Assembly: GCA_946811695.1 (NCBI GenBank)
Contig: OX328123.1
Span: 42,131,335 to 42,195,334, forward strand
Source: Gonocerus acuteangulatus
Lineage: Eukaryota > Arthropoda > Insecta > Hemiptera > Coreidae
Length of the DNA stretch: 64,000 nt
Reading direction: 5' to 3'
In this document: piece after piece, positions 1 to 13,310 of the stretch
How the letters are laid out: every line of letters begins with the position of its first letter
Position numbering within the stretch: position 1 is the stretch's first letter
Notes under the pieces: model-generated
Seen by the model: the letters and a program-made list of their open reading frames with translations, nothing else
What the model was told of the DNA's origin: nothing
Database searches by the model: none
Program-made: the position numbers and the translations under genes

Positions 1-2307
1 TTTACAGGGGCTCCTACGATAATGATGGGTGATTTAAATAGTAAACATCTCTCTTGGAATTGCCATAAGCAAAACAATAATGGGACACAACTATTGAGAA
101 TTACTGAAAATCTTGGACTCATTATTTCATCACCTGACGAACCTACATTTTACCCGACTCAAAGACGCTACAAATCCGACATACTAGACATAGCCATAAT
201 TCAGAACTTCCAATTGCCATTATATCATGACGTACTTACTGACTTAGACTCTGACCATTTACCTGTCATTCTTACTTTCCATGAAAGTCCAAAATCTGAA
301 CCACCCCCACCAAGACTCATCAATGGACCTATAGACTGGGGAAAATTCAAGACAGAAATGCATGACAACACGGACATTCCACTTACATACAAATCCAGTC
401 ATGACATTGACTCGACTATAGCAAAATTCATTCAAACGATACACATGGCTGTACAAAATTCTTTAAAAACGCTCCCATCAATAAGCTGTCGATTATCTAA
501 TACAACCACGCCCCCACATGTTCTAAAACTCATCCATGAAAAAAATATTCTTCGAAAGAGATGGCAAAGATCTAGAGACCCGGAACTCAAGCGACAAGTA
601 AACCGTTTATCGCGCAATATTCGTTTTGAACTTGACAAAGACAGGATACACAAATACAGCAATTACTTGACAAACATGACTCCTGGAGACCCATCGCTTT
701 GGGGAGAGACAAGACGACTACTAAAACAATCCTCTGAAATTCCCCCCTTAAAAGACGGACAAAACATAGTAACAACTGACGCAGACAAGTGTAGACTTTT
801 AACAGAATGTTTTGAAAACAAACTGAAAACTGGAGACCACAACGACCCACAGACGGACATTACAGTATGTACTTCACTCTCAGAAACAAGACTAACTGAC
901 AGTACAATCGACTTCATACAGCCTAAAGAAATTTCGCTTCTCATACGTAGGCTTCCTAAAAATAAATCACCTGGAGAAGATCAGATAACGAACTCGGTGT
1001 TGAAACAGTTACCCAGGAAATGCATCAGCCTGTTAACAAGTATCTTCAATGCTTGTCTCCGGCGAGGACATTTTCCAGAAAGATGGAAACATGCCATTGT
1101 GATCTTCATCCACAAGCCTGGGAAACCGAAGAACAACGCTGGCTGTTATCGGCCAATAAGTCTGCTGAATACTCTGGGGAAACTTCTCGAAAGGCTCGTT
1201 GACGTTAGATTAAGAAGACTTCTTTTAGACAACATACCTAACCATCAGTTCGCATTTAAACCGAAGCACTCTTCTGTCCAACAATTACAAAGAGTCTCTG
1301 AAATGATAACAGATTGTTTTAATAAGAAGGAATACGCCACTGGACTGTTTCTCGACGTAGCCAACGCTTTCGACTCAGTTTGGCACGAAGGACTCCTGCA
1401 CAAGCTACGGAACACCAAGCCTCCAGCTTACCTCTACTCCATCATTTCCTCCTTTCTTCGTGGCAGGACATTCCAAGGAAGAGTGAAGACAACACTCAGC
1501 ACGAAAAGAACTATCAAAGCTGGTGTACCGCAGGGGGCCATACTAAGCCCATTGCTCTACATATTGTACTGCAGCGATATGCCAGAACCTGATAACTCAG
1601 CCCTTGCTACCTTTGCAGACGATACACTCATCATCACGAAGAGCACCGACGTCAAGGAAGCGATTCTTCACTTGCAAGAAGCTGCAGATGAGGTGTCATC
1701 CTGGTTCCGAAAATGGAAACTAGCAATAAATCCGGTAAAATCTTCATGTAAAGTGTTTTCTCTCAGAAAATTCCAAAATGAAGATTTACCAGAGCTGAAA
1801 ATTGGTCATCACTCAATTCTCTGGACTCCAAAAGACCAGAGTATACGCTATCTCGGAGTACATCTAGACACAAGACTGACTTGGCGACATCACATACACA
1901 AAAAACTACAAGAAGCTCCCACACGACTGTTACAAATTTACCCATTAATAAATAGAAAAACTCCCCTAAAACACACCTGTGGTACACTACTATACAAATC
2001 GACAATACTACCCATACTAACGTACGCATGTCCTGTCTGGTTTGGCGCCAGAACCACACACATAAAACGTCTACAAACATTTCAAAACAGAGTACTCCGA
2101 ATAGTGTCCAATGCTCCTTGGTTCGTAAGGAACAGCCAGATCCATAGAGAATTGGAGGTTGATCCATTTTTCACTCACATAGAAAAGCTAGTGCGAAAAT
2201 ATCACCAGACTCTTCCAGCCTCCAGCAGTTCCGTGTTTTATCAACTTGGACAAAGAAAAGCCTCGCGAATCAAACACAGACTTTATCAAGACATTTTAAC
2301 CCTTTAA
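1..2307 (+). CDS. Non-LTR retrotransposon ORF2 (Jockey-like), 5' end outside the window
   Basis: The frame is open from base 1, so the first ATG at 22 is internal and the true start lies upstream. The product combines an APE-type endonuclease, which nicks target DNA, with a reverse transcriptase that primes from the nick. Visible motifs in order: GDLNSKH and SDHLPVI (C-terminal part of the endonuclease, about 25-265), then RT blocks YRPISLL, FLDVANAFDSVWHEGL, AGVPQGAILSPLLY and the catalytic FADDT at about 1612, and finally YLGVHLDTRLTW. The C-terminal tail is typical of the Jockey clade, with no RNase H domain. There is no internal stop or frameshift over about 768 codons, unusually intact for this window. 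The clade is assigned from motif style only. Confidence 0.92.
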   Translation, partial: FTGAPTIMMGDLNSKHLSWNCHKQNNNGTQLLRITENLGLIISSPDEPTFYPTQRRYKSDILDIAIIQNFQLPLYHDVLTDLDSDHLPVILTFHESPKSEPPPPRLINGPIDWGKFKTEMHDNTDIPLTYKSSHDIDSTIAKFIQTIHMAVQNSLKTLPSISCRLSNTTTPPHVLKLIHEKNILRKRWQRSRDPELKRQVNRLSRNIRFELDKDRIHKYSNYLTNMTPGDPSLWGETRRLLKQSSEIPPLKDGQNIVTTDADKCRLLTECFENKLKTGDHNDPQTDITVCTSLSETRLTDSTIDFIQPKEISLLIRRLPKNKSPGEDQITNSVLKQLPRKCISLLTSIFNACLRRGHFPERWKHAIVIFIHKPGKPKNNAGCYRPISLLNTLGKLLERLVDVRLRRLLLDNIPNHQFAFKPKHSSVQQLQRVSEMITDCFNKKEYATGLFLDVANAFDSVWHEGLLHKLRNTKPPAYLYSIISSFLRGRTFQGRVKTTLSTKRTIKAGVPQGAILSPLLYILYCSDMPEPDNSALATFADDTLIITKSTDVKEAILHLQEAADEVSSWFRKWKLAINPVKSSCKVFSLRKFQNEDLPELKIGHHSILWTPKDQSIRYLGVHLDTRLTWRHHIHKKLQEAPTRLLQIYPLINRKTPLKHTCGTLLYKSTILPILTYACPVWFGARTTHIKRLQTFQNRVLRIVSNAPWFVRNSQIHRELEVDPFFTHIEKLVRKYHQTLPASSSSVFYQLGQRKASRIKHRLYQDILTL

Positions 2308-2402
2308 ATTTTTATCTTACAAATATTGTTTTGTGTATAATACGTTTTGTATTGGTCCAATAAAATTGTTTTGTTTGTTTTTGACTTTTAAACTTCTAAA
2401 TA

Positions 2403-2404
<2 letters not shown>
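2308..2404 (+). other. 3' UTR of the Jockey-like LINE
   Basis: A short AT-rich tail follows the stop codon. It contains an AATAAA signal at about 2359-2364 and runs directly into a (TA)n array. There is no clean poly(A) tail, so the array may mark or have replaced the original 3' end. Confidence 0.6.
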
Positions 2405-2462
<58 letters not shown>

Positions 2463-2527
2463 TATATATATACACATATATATATGTATGTGTACACGCA
2501 CACGCGCACACACACAAATTCATATAG

Positions 2528-2568
<41 letters not shown>
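2405..2568. repeat. (TA)n and (CA)n microsatellite
   Basis: Long TA runs are broken by TACACA and CACACGCGCA stretches. The open frames across it, rich in Y and I, are products of the repeat and not genes. Confidence 0.95.
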
Positions 2569-2570
<2 letters not shown>

Positions 2571-2841
2571 TGATTTGTGAGACGGCTTCTCTCTCCAGCG
2601 GTGTTCTTCCTCTCCTTTGCGCAATATTTCATTGGTTCATCTCCGACTTCTTCGGGCTGCTATGTGTCGTCCTCGGTGGTTGTCAAGGGAATGATTTTTT
2701 CCCGGAATTTCCCTCCTTTATAGCCCTACTTCGGAGATGAACCCGACGAAATATTGCGCAAAGGAGAGGAAGAACACCGCTGGAGAGAGAAGCCGTCTCA
2801 CAAATCAATCATATCAACCCCAGCGAAGAAACTTAAAACAA

Positions 2842-2845
<4 letters not shown>
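2565..2845. mobile_element. Palindromic element inside (TA)n, copy 1
   Basis: Two arms of about 80 bp (2565-2647 and 2732-2813) are near-perfect reverse complements. They enclose a loop of about 85 bp that begins after GGTTCATCTCCG. A short one-sided tail (CCAGCGAAGAAACTTAAAAC) follows, then a second (TA)n. The same loop and tail occur at 42603-42890, also between TA arrays, so this is a mobile unit. No protein is encoded. Confidence 0.8.

Positions 2846-2935
<90 letters not shown>
2846..2935. repeat. (TA)n microsatellite
   Basis: Nearly pure TA dinucleotide array that abuts the tail of the palindromic element. Confidence 0.95.
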
Positions 2936-2937
<2 letters not shown>

Positions 2938-3523
2938 AACTATTGTTATTGTTAATTGATGAATATGTTGGTATGACTCGAAGAACGTTTCTAATAGGGC
3001 TGGTTTTACTCAAGTTTTTAATGTATTTTATACAGAGCGGTATACCTTTTTTATCAAGAAACTTTGATAGCCGTCAACTGAATTTCTATAGAATGCTTTT
3101 TTTCCCGAGAAACTAACTATCTTATTATATAAATTACATTGATTACATTTGTCTGATGTATACTAGAACTCTGATATGTTTTTTCTACTATTAATAGTTT
3201 TCAGAAAGAAAAACTGACGTATTTTCAAGTTGGGAAGGTAACATACTTACCCTATTTTTCTCTGAAATTCCGTTTTTTTATTACAGTACTAGACTTGTTA
3301 TCCGTTATTCAAATAATACCTTTTCCACAATCGATGCTATAATAAATTTAATTCTCTTCTGTGTGTATCTCACTCCTCTTTTCTGCATTTCCAGTTTATC
3401 TATGATTGACGAATGTCACCTAAGACCTACAGGGAAGAACGTTTCTATACTAAAAACAGATAATCTAAACCATCAGTATTTTTCTTGTTTTGAGAAACGA
3501 TTTTCTTGTGCGCGTTTAAATCA

Positions 3524-4068
3524 TTAACCCTTTCGATGCGACGCCCGAGAATACTTGCCGAAGAAATATGTTCCTCAGAGGCGACGCCCGAGTATTCTCG
3601 CCACAGCTGTATCTCTTGATTGCGAACCCTCTTTAGCCTCGAGAGTGTACCGAGTGCTCTAGCAGGAATGGGGGATAGTTGCTGGTTTAACCCTTAACAG
3701 GTAACATACAAATTTTGAACGTTGTATGTAACATGCGTCTGTGAGACGGGTGCACGGCAAAAATATTCTTAGGGCATTTTTTTAGTGAAACTGTAAATTA
3801 TAAAGGAGTAGATGATTATAATAATAAACAAAAAACATTTTCATTGCTACATTTAAAAATCACGTCTAAAAACAAGCTGTGGTTTCGGAATGAAGTAGAA
3901 ACAGAAATATAGGAAAGAAAACTAAGTAAACTTTGTTTTAAATGGTTATTGTAGGTTTGCTGCGTACCTAAATTGTTCTAAATAAATCGTTTCATGTAAT
4001 ACACGTCCTCGTTTACGTAAGAAAAACATTAAAATGATGATTAGTAACGAACGCTTGATGATAAGTAC

Positions 4069-4103
<35 letters not shown>

Positions 4104-4190
4104 GGCTTCGTACGGCCGCCCTAGGAGAGGGAGTTTGGTCCGCCTGTGGAGGAAATAGGCAGCTAGCCCACGTCGCATCAAAAAGGTTAA
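3524..4190. mobile_element. piggyBac-type MITE with TTAA target duplication
   Basis: Both ends carry TTAA (3524-3527, 4187-4190). The terminal inverted repeats are CCCTTTCGATGCGACG on the left and the complement of CCTTTTTGATGCGACG on the right. TTAA duplication with CCY ends is the hallmark of the piggyBac superfamily. Inside are a repeated motif GCGACGCCCGAG, a short palindrome around GTAACATACA (about 3705) and an A-run at 4071-4100. No transposase is visible, so it would depend on one supplied elsewhere. Confidence 0.8.
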
Positions 4191-4431
4191 ATTGAATAGG
4201 AGATATCCTTGCTCCTTCTGTCATTTATCAGGCTGTGCCGTATGAAATATCAGTTTTTTTTATTTTTTTTACTTTGCGATTTAATCCTTTCCCTTTTTTA
4301 TTTCATTATTTACAAACATCATTATTATTCATATAGAATTAAAGCTCTTTTATTCCTATTATTTAATCAGTAACTTGCGTACTGTGTTGTGAGAACGATC
4401 CTCTGAGGAAAAAAAAAACTTATATTATGAC

Positions 4432-4756
4432 GGACCGAAATCCGTATTATTTTTCGTTATGAATTTAAGCTCGGTCATAGCGCTGCTGAGGCGTGTATGA
4501 ACATTAACACGGCGTTCGGGGAGGGAACGGTGAATGAACGAACTGTTTACCGGTAGTTTTCCAGGTTTAAGTGGAAATTTTGACCTTGACAACGAGGAGC
4601 GAGGAAGGCCAGAAACCAAGCTTGACAATGACCACCTGAAAGAAAGGGTTGAAGCTTGTCCCTCATAAAGCACTAGGGAGTATGCTAAAAAAGTTGGAGT
4701 CGGAGCCACGACAGTTTCAAGACATTTGAAGGAAATCGGCAAGTCCAAAACTGACA
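4432..4756 (+). pseudogene. mariner-family transposase, N-terminal fragment
   Basis: Conceptual translation in shifting frames gives VNERTVYR, then GNFDLDNEERGRPE, then a second helix-turn-helix with ATTVSRHLKEIG. That is the paired DNA-binding domain at the start of mariner transposases. Two in-frame stops and at least one frameshift are present, and the catalytic DDD region is missing because the sequence runs into (TA)n at about 4797. It is a different subfamily from the near-complete mariner at 45195-46477. Confidence 0.75.
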
Positions 4757-6182
<1,426 letters not shown>

Positions 6183-6885
6183 AGACAAAAATTCTAAAAC
6201 TCATTGTTTTGGGTACTATTGCTTTGATGAAGGCCCCAATAGTATTTTTCCCATGTACCTTCCATGTACGGTCAGCGATCCGTTAGAATTTTATTATATG
6301 TATTGATAGATTACGGGTGGTAGTGGCAAGTTGGTTATTTGGGTCCAGAGGTAACCCCCCCCCCCCTTCCTAATGAACTGATTTAGTTTATTTTTACAAC
6401 ACATTTTTCTATTAATATGTCCACAACGAATACCGAGTTTCGTTGCAATACTACAATAATTCCAGATGAACCAATTTTTCTGGTTAACGAACTCGTTCAA
6501 TCATTGGCTAAGGGAATACTATTTACCTAGTTTCGTGACGAAAAAACAAAATACACTGGTTTGTATCGTGTTAACGGTAGTTCATGAAATGTTTAACGTG
6601 ATTTTTTACATTGGCATAAATTTTTTATTTATGAACCGATTGACATGTAACCGGTAACACTAAATGTTAAGTGAAGTTTACCACAATACCTATATTAATC
6701 AATGCCGTAACTAAATCGAAGAAGCCGTGTCTGAGATTAGCGCGCACTGACAAACAGATAAACAGACAAAAATTCTAAAAATCATTGTTTTGGGAACTGT
6801 TGCGTTGATAAAGGCCCATAATAGTATTTTTTCCAATATATGTTCCATGTACGGACAGCGATCCGTTAGAATTTTATTATATGTA
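6183..6885 (+). repeat. Direct repeats of about 125 bp flanking a Helentron-like fragment
   Basis: 6183-6296 and 6760-6883 share long stretches, including ACAAAAATTCTAAAA, CATTGTTTTGGG and CAGCGATCCGTTAGAATTTT, at an estimated 85% identity. Between them (6294-6660) lies sequence related to 20300-20740, with TTTCGTTGCAATAC and AACGAACTCGTTCAATC matching the second Helentron-like family. It has no ends of its own. Confidence 0.65.
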
Positions 6886-7100
6886 TAGAAAAATAGAACA
6901 CCAAGCCGGGGTTAATCGATATATTACCCTATTATATACTTCAACCAAATTGTCAACAGTACATTAGCTTTTCACAACTTTCTATTGAATTTAGATAACA
7001 CATAATTATGCCTAAAAGTAGATAATTATTCATGTAAAATTCTGATCAAATAAATTTGTTTTTTCCAAGTAATTATGATACTCATAATTTTAATGTTTAG

Positions 7101-7246
7101 GAGAAGCCGAGAGACCGGGAACAGGGAAGGAGAGCCCAGGTCCATATCGACCTTTCTTCGATGACGTATCACCAAGGAACGTCACAGCTGTAGTTGGTCA
7201 GCCTGCAGTTCTACATTGCAGAGTCAAACATGTTGGAGATAGAACA
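7101..7246 (+). CDS. dpr: Dpr-family immunoglobulin-domain exon
   Basis: This is an internal exon of a Dpr cell-surface protein. Dpr proteins have two extracellular immunoglobulin domains and pair with DIP partners in synaptic wiring. The 3' splice site is TTAATGTTTAG before 7101 and the donor is GTAAGC at 7247. Reading from 7103, with bases 7101-7102 finishing a split codon, gives a Pro/Gly-rich linker, then PFFDDVSPRNVTAVVG, then AVLHCRV holding the first immunoglobulin cysteine, and ends at GDRT. In Dpr proteins the next exon continues with VSW. The length of 146 bp fits entry phase 1 and exit phase 0. It is the only clear host coding sequence here. Which dpr paralog it is cannot be decided from one exon. 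Confidence 0.88.
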
Positions 7247-7566
7247 GTAAGCAAGAACTCATATATTTCAATTTTATTTTATTTTGTTTACATACTAGAA
7301 AACTTACAAAATTAGAAAACAATAAACAACTAAAATTGAATCTCTCCATGAATAAATAAACGTCTGTAAAATTTACAACTTTATATTTCCTCTGTAACTG
7401 CGTATTTGACGTGCCGCTGCACCGACCTTAAAAGAACAAGAGGAAAGCTTTAATAATAAAAATTAGTTTATGGTTAAGTGGGCTACCCAACATTATTGGG
7501 TTGCTGGGTACACTATGCTCATCATGCTTGGTATGATGGTGTAAGCAATTCACATAAAGTGGAACC

Positions 7567-7886
7567 GATTTTTTTTTTTTTTTTTTTTACAGATAAACCT
7601 GTTGGATTAATATGCTTGAGTCGGCTGAAGTTTCTTGGCAGAAGTTTTTCTAGATTCGTACTTGTAATTGTGCCTTTTGCAAAACTAGCACTTTTTCGCA
7701 AAGTTTCTCGGCCCATATTTTTCCTGTAACACGTAAATTATCTTGAAGATACTTTACGAATTTCCTGTACTTTTCGCAGGCCATTAACTCCGCTTGCTCA
7801 GGATCTTCCGTCTCAAATCGAACGTACATTACGTGAAGAACGTGGCCCAGATTACTGTGCTGTGACAAGGCTACAATGTGTGCGAA
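7567..7886 (-). other. Unrecognised open frame followed by an A-tract; possible retrocopy
   Basis: On the minus strand an open frame of about 79 codons (7886 to 7650) reads with protein-like composition, including VMYVRFETEDPEQAEL, ACEKYRKFVKYLQDN and KIWAEKLCEKVLVL. After a stop there are about 60 nt and then about 20 A (T-run at 7567-7590). An open frame ending in a short tail and poly(A) is the layout of a retrocopied mRNA or a LINE tail. I do not recognise the family and found no target duplication. It may be chance. Confidence 0.3.
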
Positions 7887-8577
7887 TTAACAAGAACCTT
7901 GTTCGTCAATGGCTTCTACTTACACTTCTTCATGGCTTTATTGTCATTATCTTCGAGAAGAGGCATCAGCGTACGTTAAATGTTGCCGAATAACCAGGAG
8001 GTTATTGTTTAAACAACTACAGTTCTCAAGTACGGAAGTTTCAATATCTCAGCTGTATTTGCGAAACAGATAATTTTATTTCTTGAAATTTATTATTCTA
8101 TTTCTTTATTCGCATATTAAATTTTAAAGGGTGGCCATGTATTCACACTACATAATGGGGGAATTTACATCGAATAACGTCGTATATCATGCTCGGTATA
8201 TATGTTGTGCGTGAATGTGTCTCTTTGTTAGATATTTCAAATGTATCTACTATTTTATAATATTTCGTTTATAAATAAACTGTTTCGATAACAAAAAAAA
8301 AATCGATTATCAATTTTCTTGTCATAATAAAATGTTTTAAGTTAATTGACACAGAAATCAATGAATTCTAACGAACGAAGTGAACGAGAGTGCTGCGCAG
8401 TGCCAACATGGTGACACTCATCTTTCTGATAGCTTAGGGCTGAATTTAAAAGTGCATTGCAAAATGATCATCTATTTTATGCATTAAGAACGTTACTGGA
8501 TCATATTACTAATTAAATCATTTTTTTATATGAAGTTTAGGTTGCACGGTGCAAAGGCACTATGTGGGCTGTATTCT

Positions 8578-9140
8578 GACTAGTGGTAATGGCTTTTCTT
8601 TGGGAAATAAAAAAAATGCATATTCTAGCTTAAAAAGGTAACCTATAGGTAACCCGTCCCAAGATTCTGTGACAATTATAAATGGATGGTAACATTGAAT
8701 AATTAAATTAAATTGTTAACATTGAAATAATTAAATTATTACCCTTTTTATATTCTTAACGTTTCTATATTATTTTTATAATTTAATATTATTTGGTATT
8801 TTGTATTTTCGCGGTTACTCGTTATTATTCAGGTACAATCAACCAGTCTTTTATCATGATAGTGGCCACAATTTTTGTTTTTAAGCCACATGGTATATGA
8901 TAGTGGCCACAATTTTTGTTTTTAAGCCACATGGTATATGATAGTGGTCACAATTTTTGTTTTTAAGCCACAAGGTATAAAGCAATCCCATTACCAATTA
9001 AATAATTGATATGATTCCCACTAGTGTTAGTGGCTTTTCTTTCGCAATAGCACACTACCCCGTCCTGGGGTGGTAACCTTTACGTAACCCTTCTAAAAAT
9101 CTGTGTTATGTATAAGTGGAAAATTTAAATAAATAAATTA
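8578..9140 (+). repeat. Direct repeat pair flanking a 41-bp triplet array
   Basis: 8578-8710 and 9018-9140 share a common order of motifs (CTAGTG, TGGCTTTTCTTT, GGTAACC, GTAACCC) followed by an AAATTAAAT-type stretch. Between them, 8855-8979 holds three tandem 41-bp units containing GTGGCCACAATTTTTG and AAGCCACATGG. Each unit can fold through GTGGC and GCCAC. Confidence 0.75.
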
Positions 9141-9261
9141 TATAATTACTTTAGCTGTCCACAATAATTGCGGAGTGAAATATACTGTTCCTGTAAATAA
9201 TATACATGAATCGTTCATCTCTTCCATGTTTCTTAACAGCTGACGAAACTACTTAAATTAG

Positions 9262-9311
9262 ATATGTGCACTAACTTATATGAATACAAAATATACTCTA
9301 ACCAGTATAAA

Positions 9312-9380
<69 letters not shown>

Positions 9381-9575
9381 CTAACCTATATAAATTTAAT
9401 ATATAAACTAGAAAATATATGAATAAAAAATATACATTAACCTATACAAATACAGTATATACACTAACCTGTATGAATACAAAATATACACTAACTTATA
9501 TTAATACAAAATATATAATAACCTATATAAATACAAAATATACACTAACCTTTATAAATACAAAACTTAAAATTT
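9262..9575 (+). repeat. 27-bp minisatellite interrupted by (TA)n
   Basis: Units of the type ACACTAACCTATATAAATAC followed by AAAATAT recur with a 27-bp period, about eight times. A TA run splits them at about 9320-9381. Because 27 is a multiple of three, the array reads as a repetitive peptide; this is not evidence of coding. Confidence 0.85.
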
Positions 9576-9689
9576 ACAGTACGATTAGTAATTATAGGTT
9601 TTTTAGCACATTCAGCTACAGTTATGCAGCTCTTTCGTGGCGGTTTTTTTATTGCAGTAAATTATTTGCAATTAAGTGGCTATAATTCT

Positions 9690-12190
9690 GTACAATTTCC
9701 TTTATCATATCCAGATATGTAACATATCCACTGGAATCAATACCTGAGTTTTGCAGACGGTGGTTTTTGACTAACCAAGCAAAACTTGTAAGTAATAAAT
9801 AATTGTTGGTTTAAAGCCACAGTCTGTTGGAGCAAAAGCCGGTAGATAGAAGGAATGATTTATCGAGAAAAGTGGCTCACGCTGATTCATATGCAATCAT
9901 GTTTGAAATTCAAACCTATGTACATTGGACTCCGGTAACAGGTCCCAGGACCTGCAGTATCCCTCGCGGTATTCATGACCTTTCTGGGATGATTAACTTT
10001 ACACGAGTCAGCTTGGCTTATGGATTCCAGCCAAAGCCCAGCAGTACTCCGTCTCCCTTACATTCTATACATAGTTCAAGCTCAGAATTCCGATTCAGTG
10101 GTACTGAGTTGCTTTATTAGACAATATTAAAAATATTTCAACTTATTTAACCACTGTATGATGTACAGGGAGTTATACGCCTTCACTGAATTTATTTTAA
10201 ACGCTTAGTTGTTCAGAAATAAGAAGCCCTCAGGCTGATATTTGAGCCCAGATCCTCTAGTTGTACAAATTGTAAGTTGTGATGCGTTCTGACTTAAGAT
10301 GCCTGTCTTAGTATCACGCCGCCAGTGGTGCCAGTTGGCCGACGTTGGGAAAACGAAACTTATAAGTACTTGAATCTTTCTGATTTTGATATAATTTATT
10401 GTTTGGTACTGGGTCAAACGAGACTACTACCAAAAATCTAGTATTCAATTAAAAAAGTCACATTTTACTCAATGGTGAAGAGATGTATAATTCCAAATGA
10501 AACTTGGAGAGCTAAGAGTAGAATAAAGTAATAATTTTCCTCAACGTATACACTTTATTTTTAAAATAAAGTGTATACTCTGCACTTAACCCTTTCAGAA
10601 TCAAAAAAGGCTTACAGTGAAGGGTTCTCCAGTACGGGTAACCCGCACCCACTCTCAGGCCCCCAGCACGGGATCTCCCCCACTCTTGCTCATACGCCTG
10701 GACTTTAATTGATCTCCTCGTCAAATTTAAACTCGTCTCTTCAATTCTGATTTTTCTTTTGCTAACTAGCTTTAATAATTTTTATTTGTCTTGAATTAAT
10801 ATTGAGTTTGAATTATATTTAAATTGAATAACATAGCATAAAAAAAGGTATATCATATGCGCGTAAAAACAAAAAAATGCACAATTATTCATGCAATTTG
10901 TATAAATAATAAATGCTATGATTAATAAATGAGTGAGATATATACTCAATAAATACGGCCAATAAGTTTCCAATCCTCCTTTTTCATACGTTGCTTTGGA
11001 CACAACACCGGTGAAGTTAAAAACTTAACTAAATAGCTCACATGGCCAAAAACGTTTTTCAAAAGCCCTCTAGTGACAGGCAGGAATACTAGTAGTACGC
11101 GAAGGAGGGAAATCAGGAATACTAGAACAGTGCTAAAAAGGGTGTGTGACATACGGGGAGCTCTCGACTGCTGGCCAAGTCGATATGGTTGGTGGATCTC
11201 ATTGTTAATATTCAGCTACTCATTATATTAACTATTTACAGGAAATGACAATGGAGAAGTCGTTTTTCGTAAATTCAAACATATGTATTTACACTGTGTA
11301 CGGATATGGCGATATTTATAATATAGCAACTAGAATAAATGCACTTATACATAATACTAAGCGGAGGCCATATTTAAGTACCGTTTTTTTTTCTACCTCA
11401 AATAAATTAAGGAGAATTGAGTTTCACTACAAATATCTTCACAACCTAAATTTCTTTTCAAAATATTATTTTACATTTCACTAAAAACTGTGAGTTTTTT
11501 TTACTCGTTGAGAATACGGTATATTGGGATCAGAAATTCTAATAAAATGGGAAAACAGTAATAGAGCAGTATTCTAAAAGTATCTATAAAATACGTTAGT
11601 TCAAACGCCTTCGGTTTGGGAGTTTTTTTCCTGCCAGAACCACCTAGAGTGTAGTAAGTTAATCTAGTTGAAGGCGCCAGAGCCTCGCGTAGACACCATT
11701 GGGTCATATTTCTTTAATTACAAACAATTTAATTCTCATAAAAGTCTATTAATTCATACAATTTATACAATTAATTCATACAAGGATTAAAATTATGTCA
11801 TCTGTTATCGTCCAATTTACCTCTAGTAATCGAGTTGACTACTCTTTTGATCAATTTATTTCAAGAAACTAAAGTGTCAGAGGAAAATGTTATAATAATT
11901 GTTGGAGGGCTGTTTGGAGAGGAACAGTGGAGGGTTCGGAATACTGATGAGTGAAGGTTACATCAAAACTTGGCAGGGCCGATGTGTTTTCGCCGTCATT
12001 CCATCCAGCTTCCCCCTTAAATCATTCCAAAACTTGTAAATCTCTCGCAAGGAAAACTTGGCTGAGGAATCCTTCTTCCAGCCTCTTCAATAATACGAAG
12101 TCCACGTCTATTGGGAATCTCAAAGGATTACATTTTGATTCATTCCTTCAATATAATCGAGCATAATTATACAAAGACTTTAATCGGATG
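9690..12190. other. Intergenic or intronic DNA, one dispersed repeat
   Basis: There is no gene. 10300-10500 matches, in patches, the sequence that flanks the LINE at 60188-61212 (shared CAGTGGTGCCA, TGAATCTTTCTGATTTTG-like and TTTTACTCAAT motifs), so it is one copy of an unnamed interspersed repeat. A single piggyBac-like end (TTAACCCTTTCAGAATC) occurs at 10586. 11590-11640 shares TTAGTTCAAACGC and CCTTCGGTTT with 63115-63160. Confidence 0.55.
10546..10578. repeat. Perfect 33-bp palindrome
   Basis: GTATACACTTTATTTT, one central T, then its exact reverse complement. It lies 8 bp before a piggyBac-like TTAA end. Role unknown. Confidence 0.9.
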
Positions 12191-12194
12191 ATAT

Positions 12195-13310
12195 AAGTCC
12201 GTCACGCATGAGCTGCATTACCTCAGCATGCTAATAGAGTACACAGCATACCTGATTAATTTGCTAAAAATAAAATATATAAATTTAAAATAGACATGAA
12301 TAGCTCTCCTATATTTGTAATGAACTAATGAATAAATTTTTAATTCGGTTCTGGAGTAAACCAGAGGAGGCTGGAGTAATGAGCCTATTTTGCTTTTATT
12401 CACAACAAATGTAGTCATGAGTGTGGCATGATATGCAAAAAATTAAAAAATAACAGCCGCTCTCTGGCAAATTTATAATTTGGTATCTGGATCAAATCTC
12501 ATTCCTGATGGTCCGATACAGTTTATCATTCTCGTTAGATGAGCACGATGAATACCGATTTTTGTTGTAAAATAACACCCCCAAAAAAACTAACGTTGAA
12601 AAAAAAATGACCATTGCGCCAAGATTTGGCCTTTAATACCTTGCAGAACCTAATAATATCCTCTCTCTTATTAATGAGTAAATAAATATTATAAGTCGTC
12701 TAAAAATTTAATTTTGGTAATGCGCAAATAACTAAGGCGGTATTATTAGGTTCTTGACAAGGTATTAAGTTCCTAAAACGGCACGATATTATATCATAAC
12801 TTTCAGAGGCTAACTGTTTTTGGTAAGGGACTGTATCTTGGCATTTTATTCAACGTTAGTTTCTTCAGGTGATATGACTACCTACGTTTTGTAAGAGAAT
12901 TCTGTGTTGGCGCCGTCGACGTTTGACTTGAGGAGGAATGATGGGTTTCCAAAGGAACAACAAGTACAAAATGGGTAACCCTACTCGGAGCGGAGTTTTT
13001 AACTTTTCACGATTTTTCGATTTTTTCCTATAATAACACCCTAATGTCTATAATCCTGCCAAATTTCAGGTCTGCAGATTTTCGGGAAGTGCATATAATT
13101 TTGATGAGTGAGTTATTTGAATTACGATTACCCATCGACCATATCTCAGAAATGATTCAATGTATACTTATGAAACTTTCCTATTTTTCTCACACTTAAT
13201 CATAATTTGTTTCCGATCCTCTCTCCTGCAGTTATAATTATTTCGGGATGCTATATACCAAGTATCGCGACGAAAAAAAAAATCGTGGCCACTATCGTCT
13301 TAATAAAAAC
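12195..13310 (+). mobile_element. Helentron-like family 2, degraded copy
   Basis: It starts with AAGTCCGTCACGCATGAGC, close to the start of the better copy at 19973, and follows it in patches to the block GGGATGCTATATACCAAG plus CGACGAAAAAA at about 13245-13280. The expected TA run and terminal hairpin are not present. An inverted repeat (12633-12769, arms starting TAATACCTTG and matching CAAGGTATTA) sits inside and may be a separate MITE. Confidence 0.55.

Noticed and set aside
2317..2955. Open frames rich in YIYIYI or similar (also at 4685, 38525, 42416, 49351, 58192)
   Set aside because: They are translations of (TA)n microsatellites, open on several frames because TA repeats contain no stop in those frames.
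9419..9685. A repetitive secreted protein (NTKYTLTY repeats)
   Set aside because: The frame follows a 27-bp minisatellite and has no start context or signal peptide.
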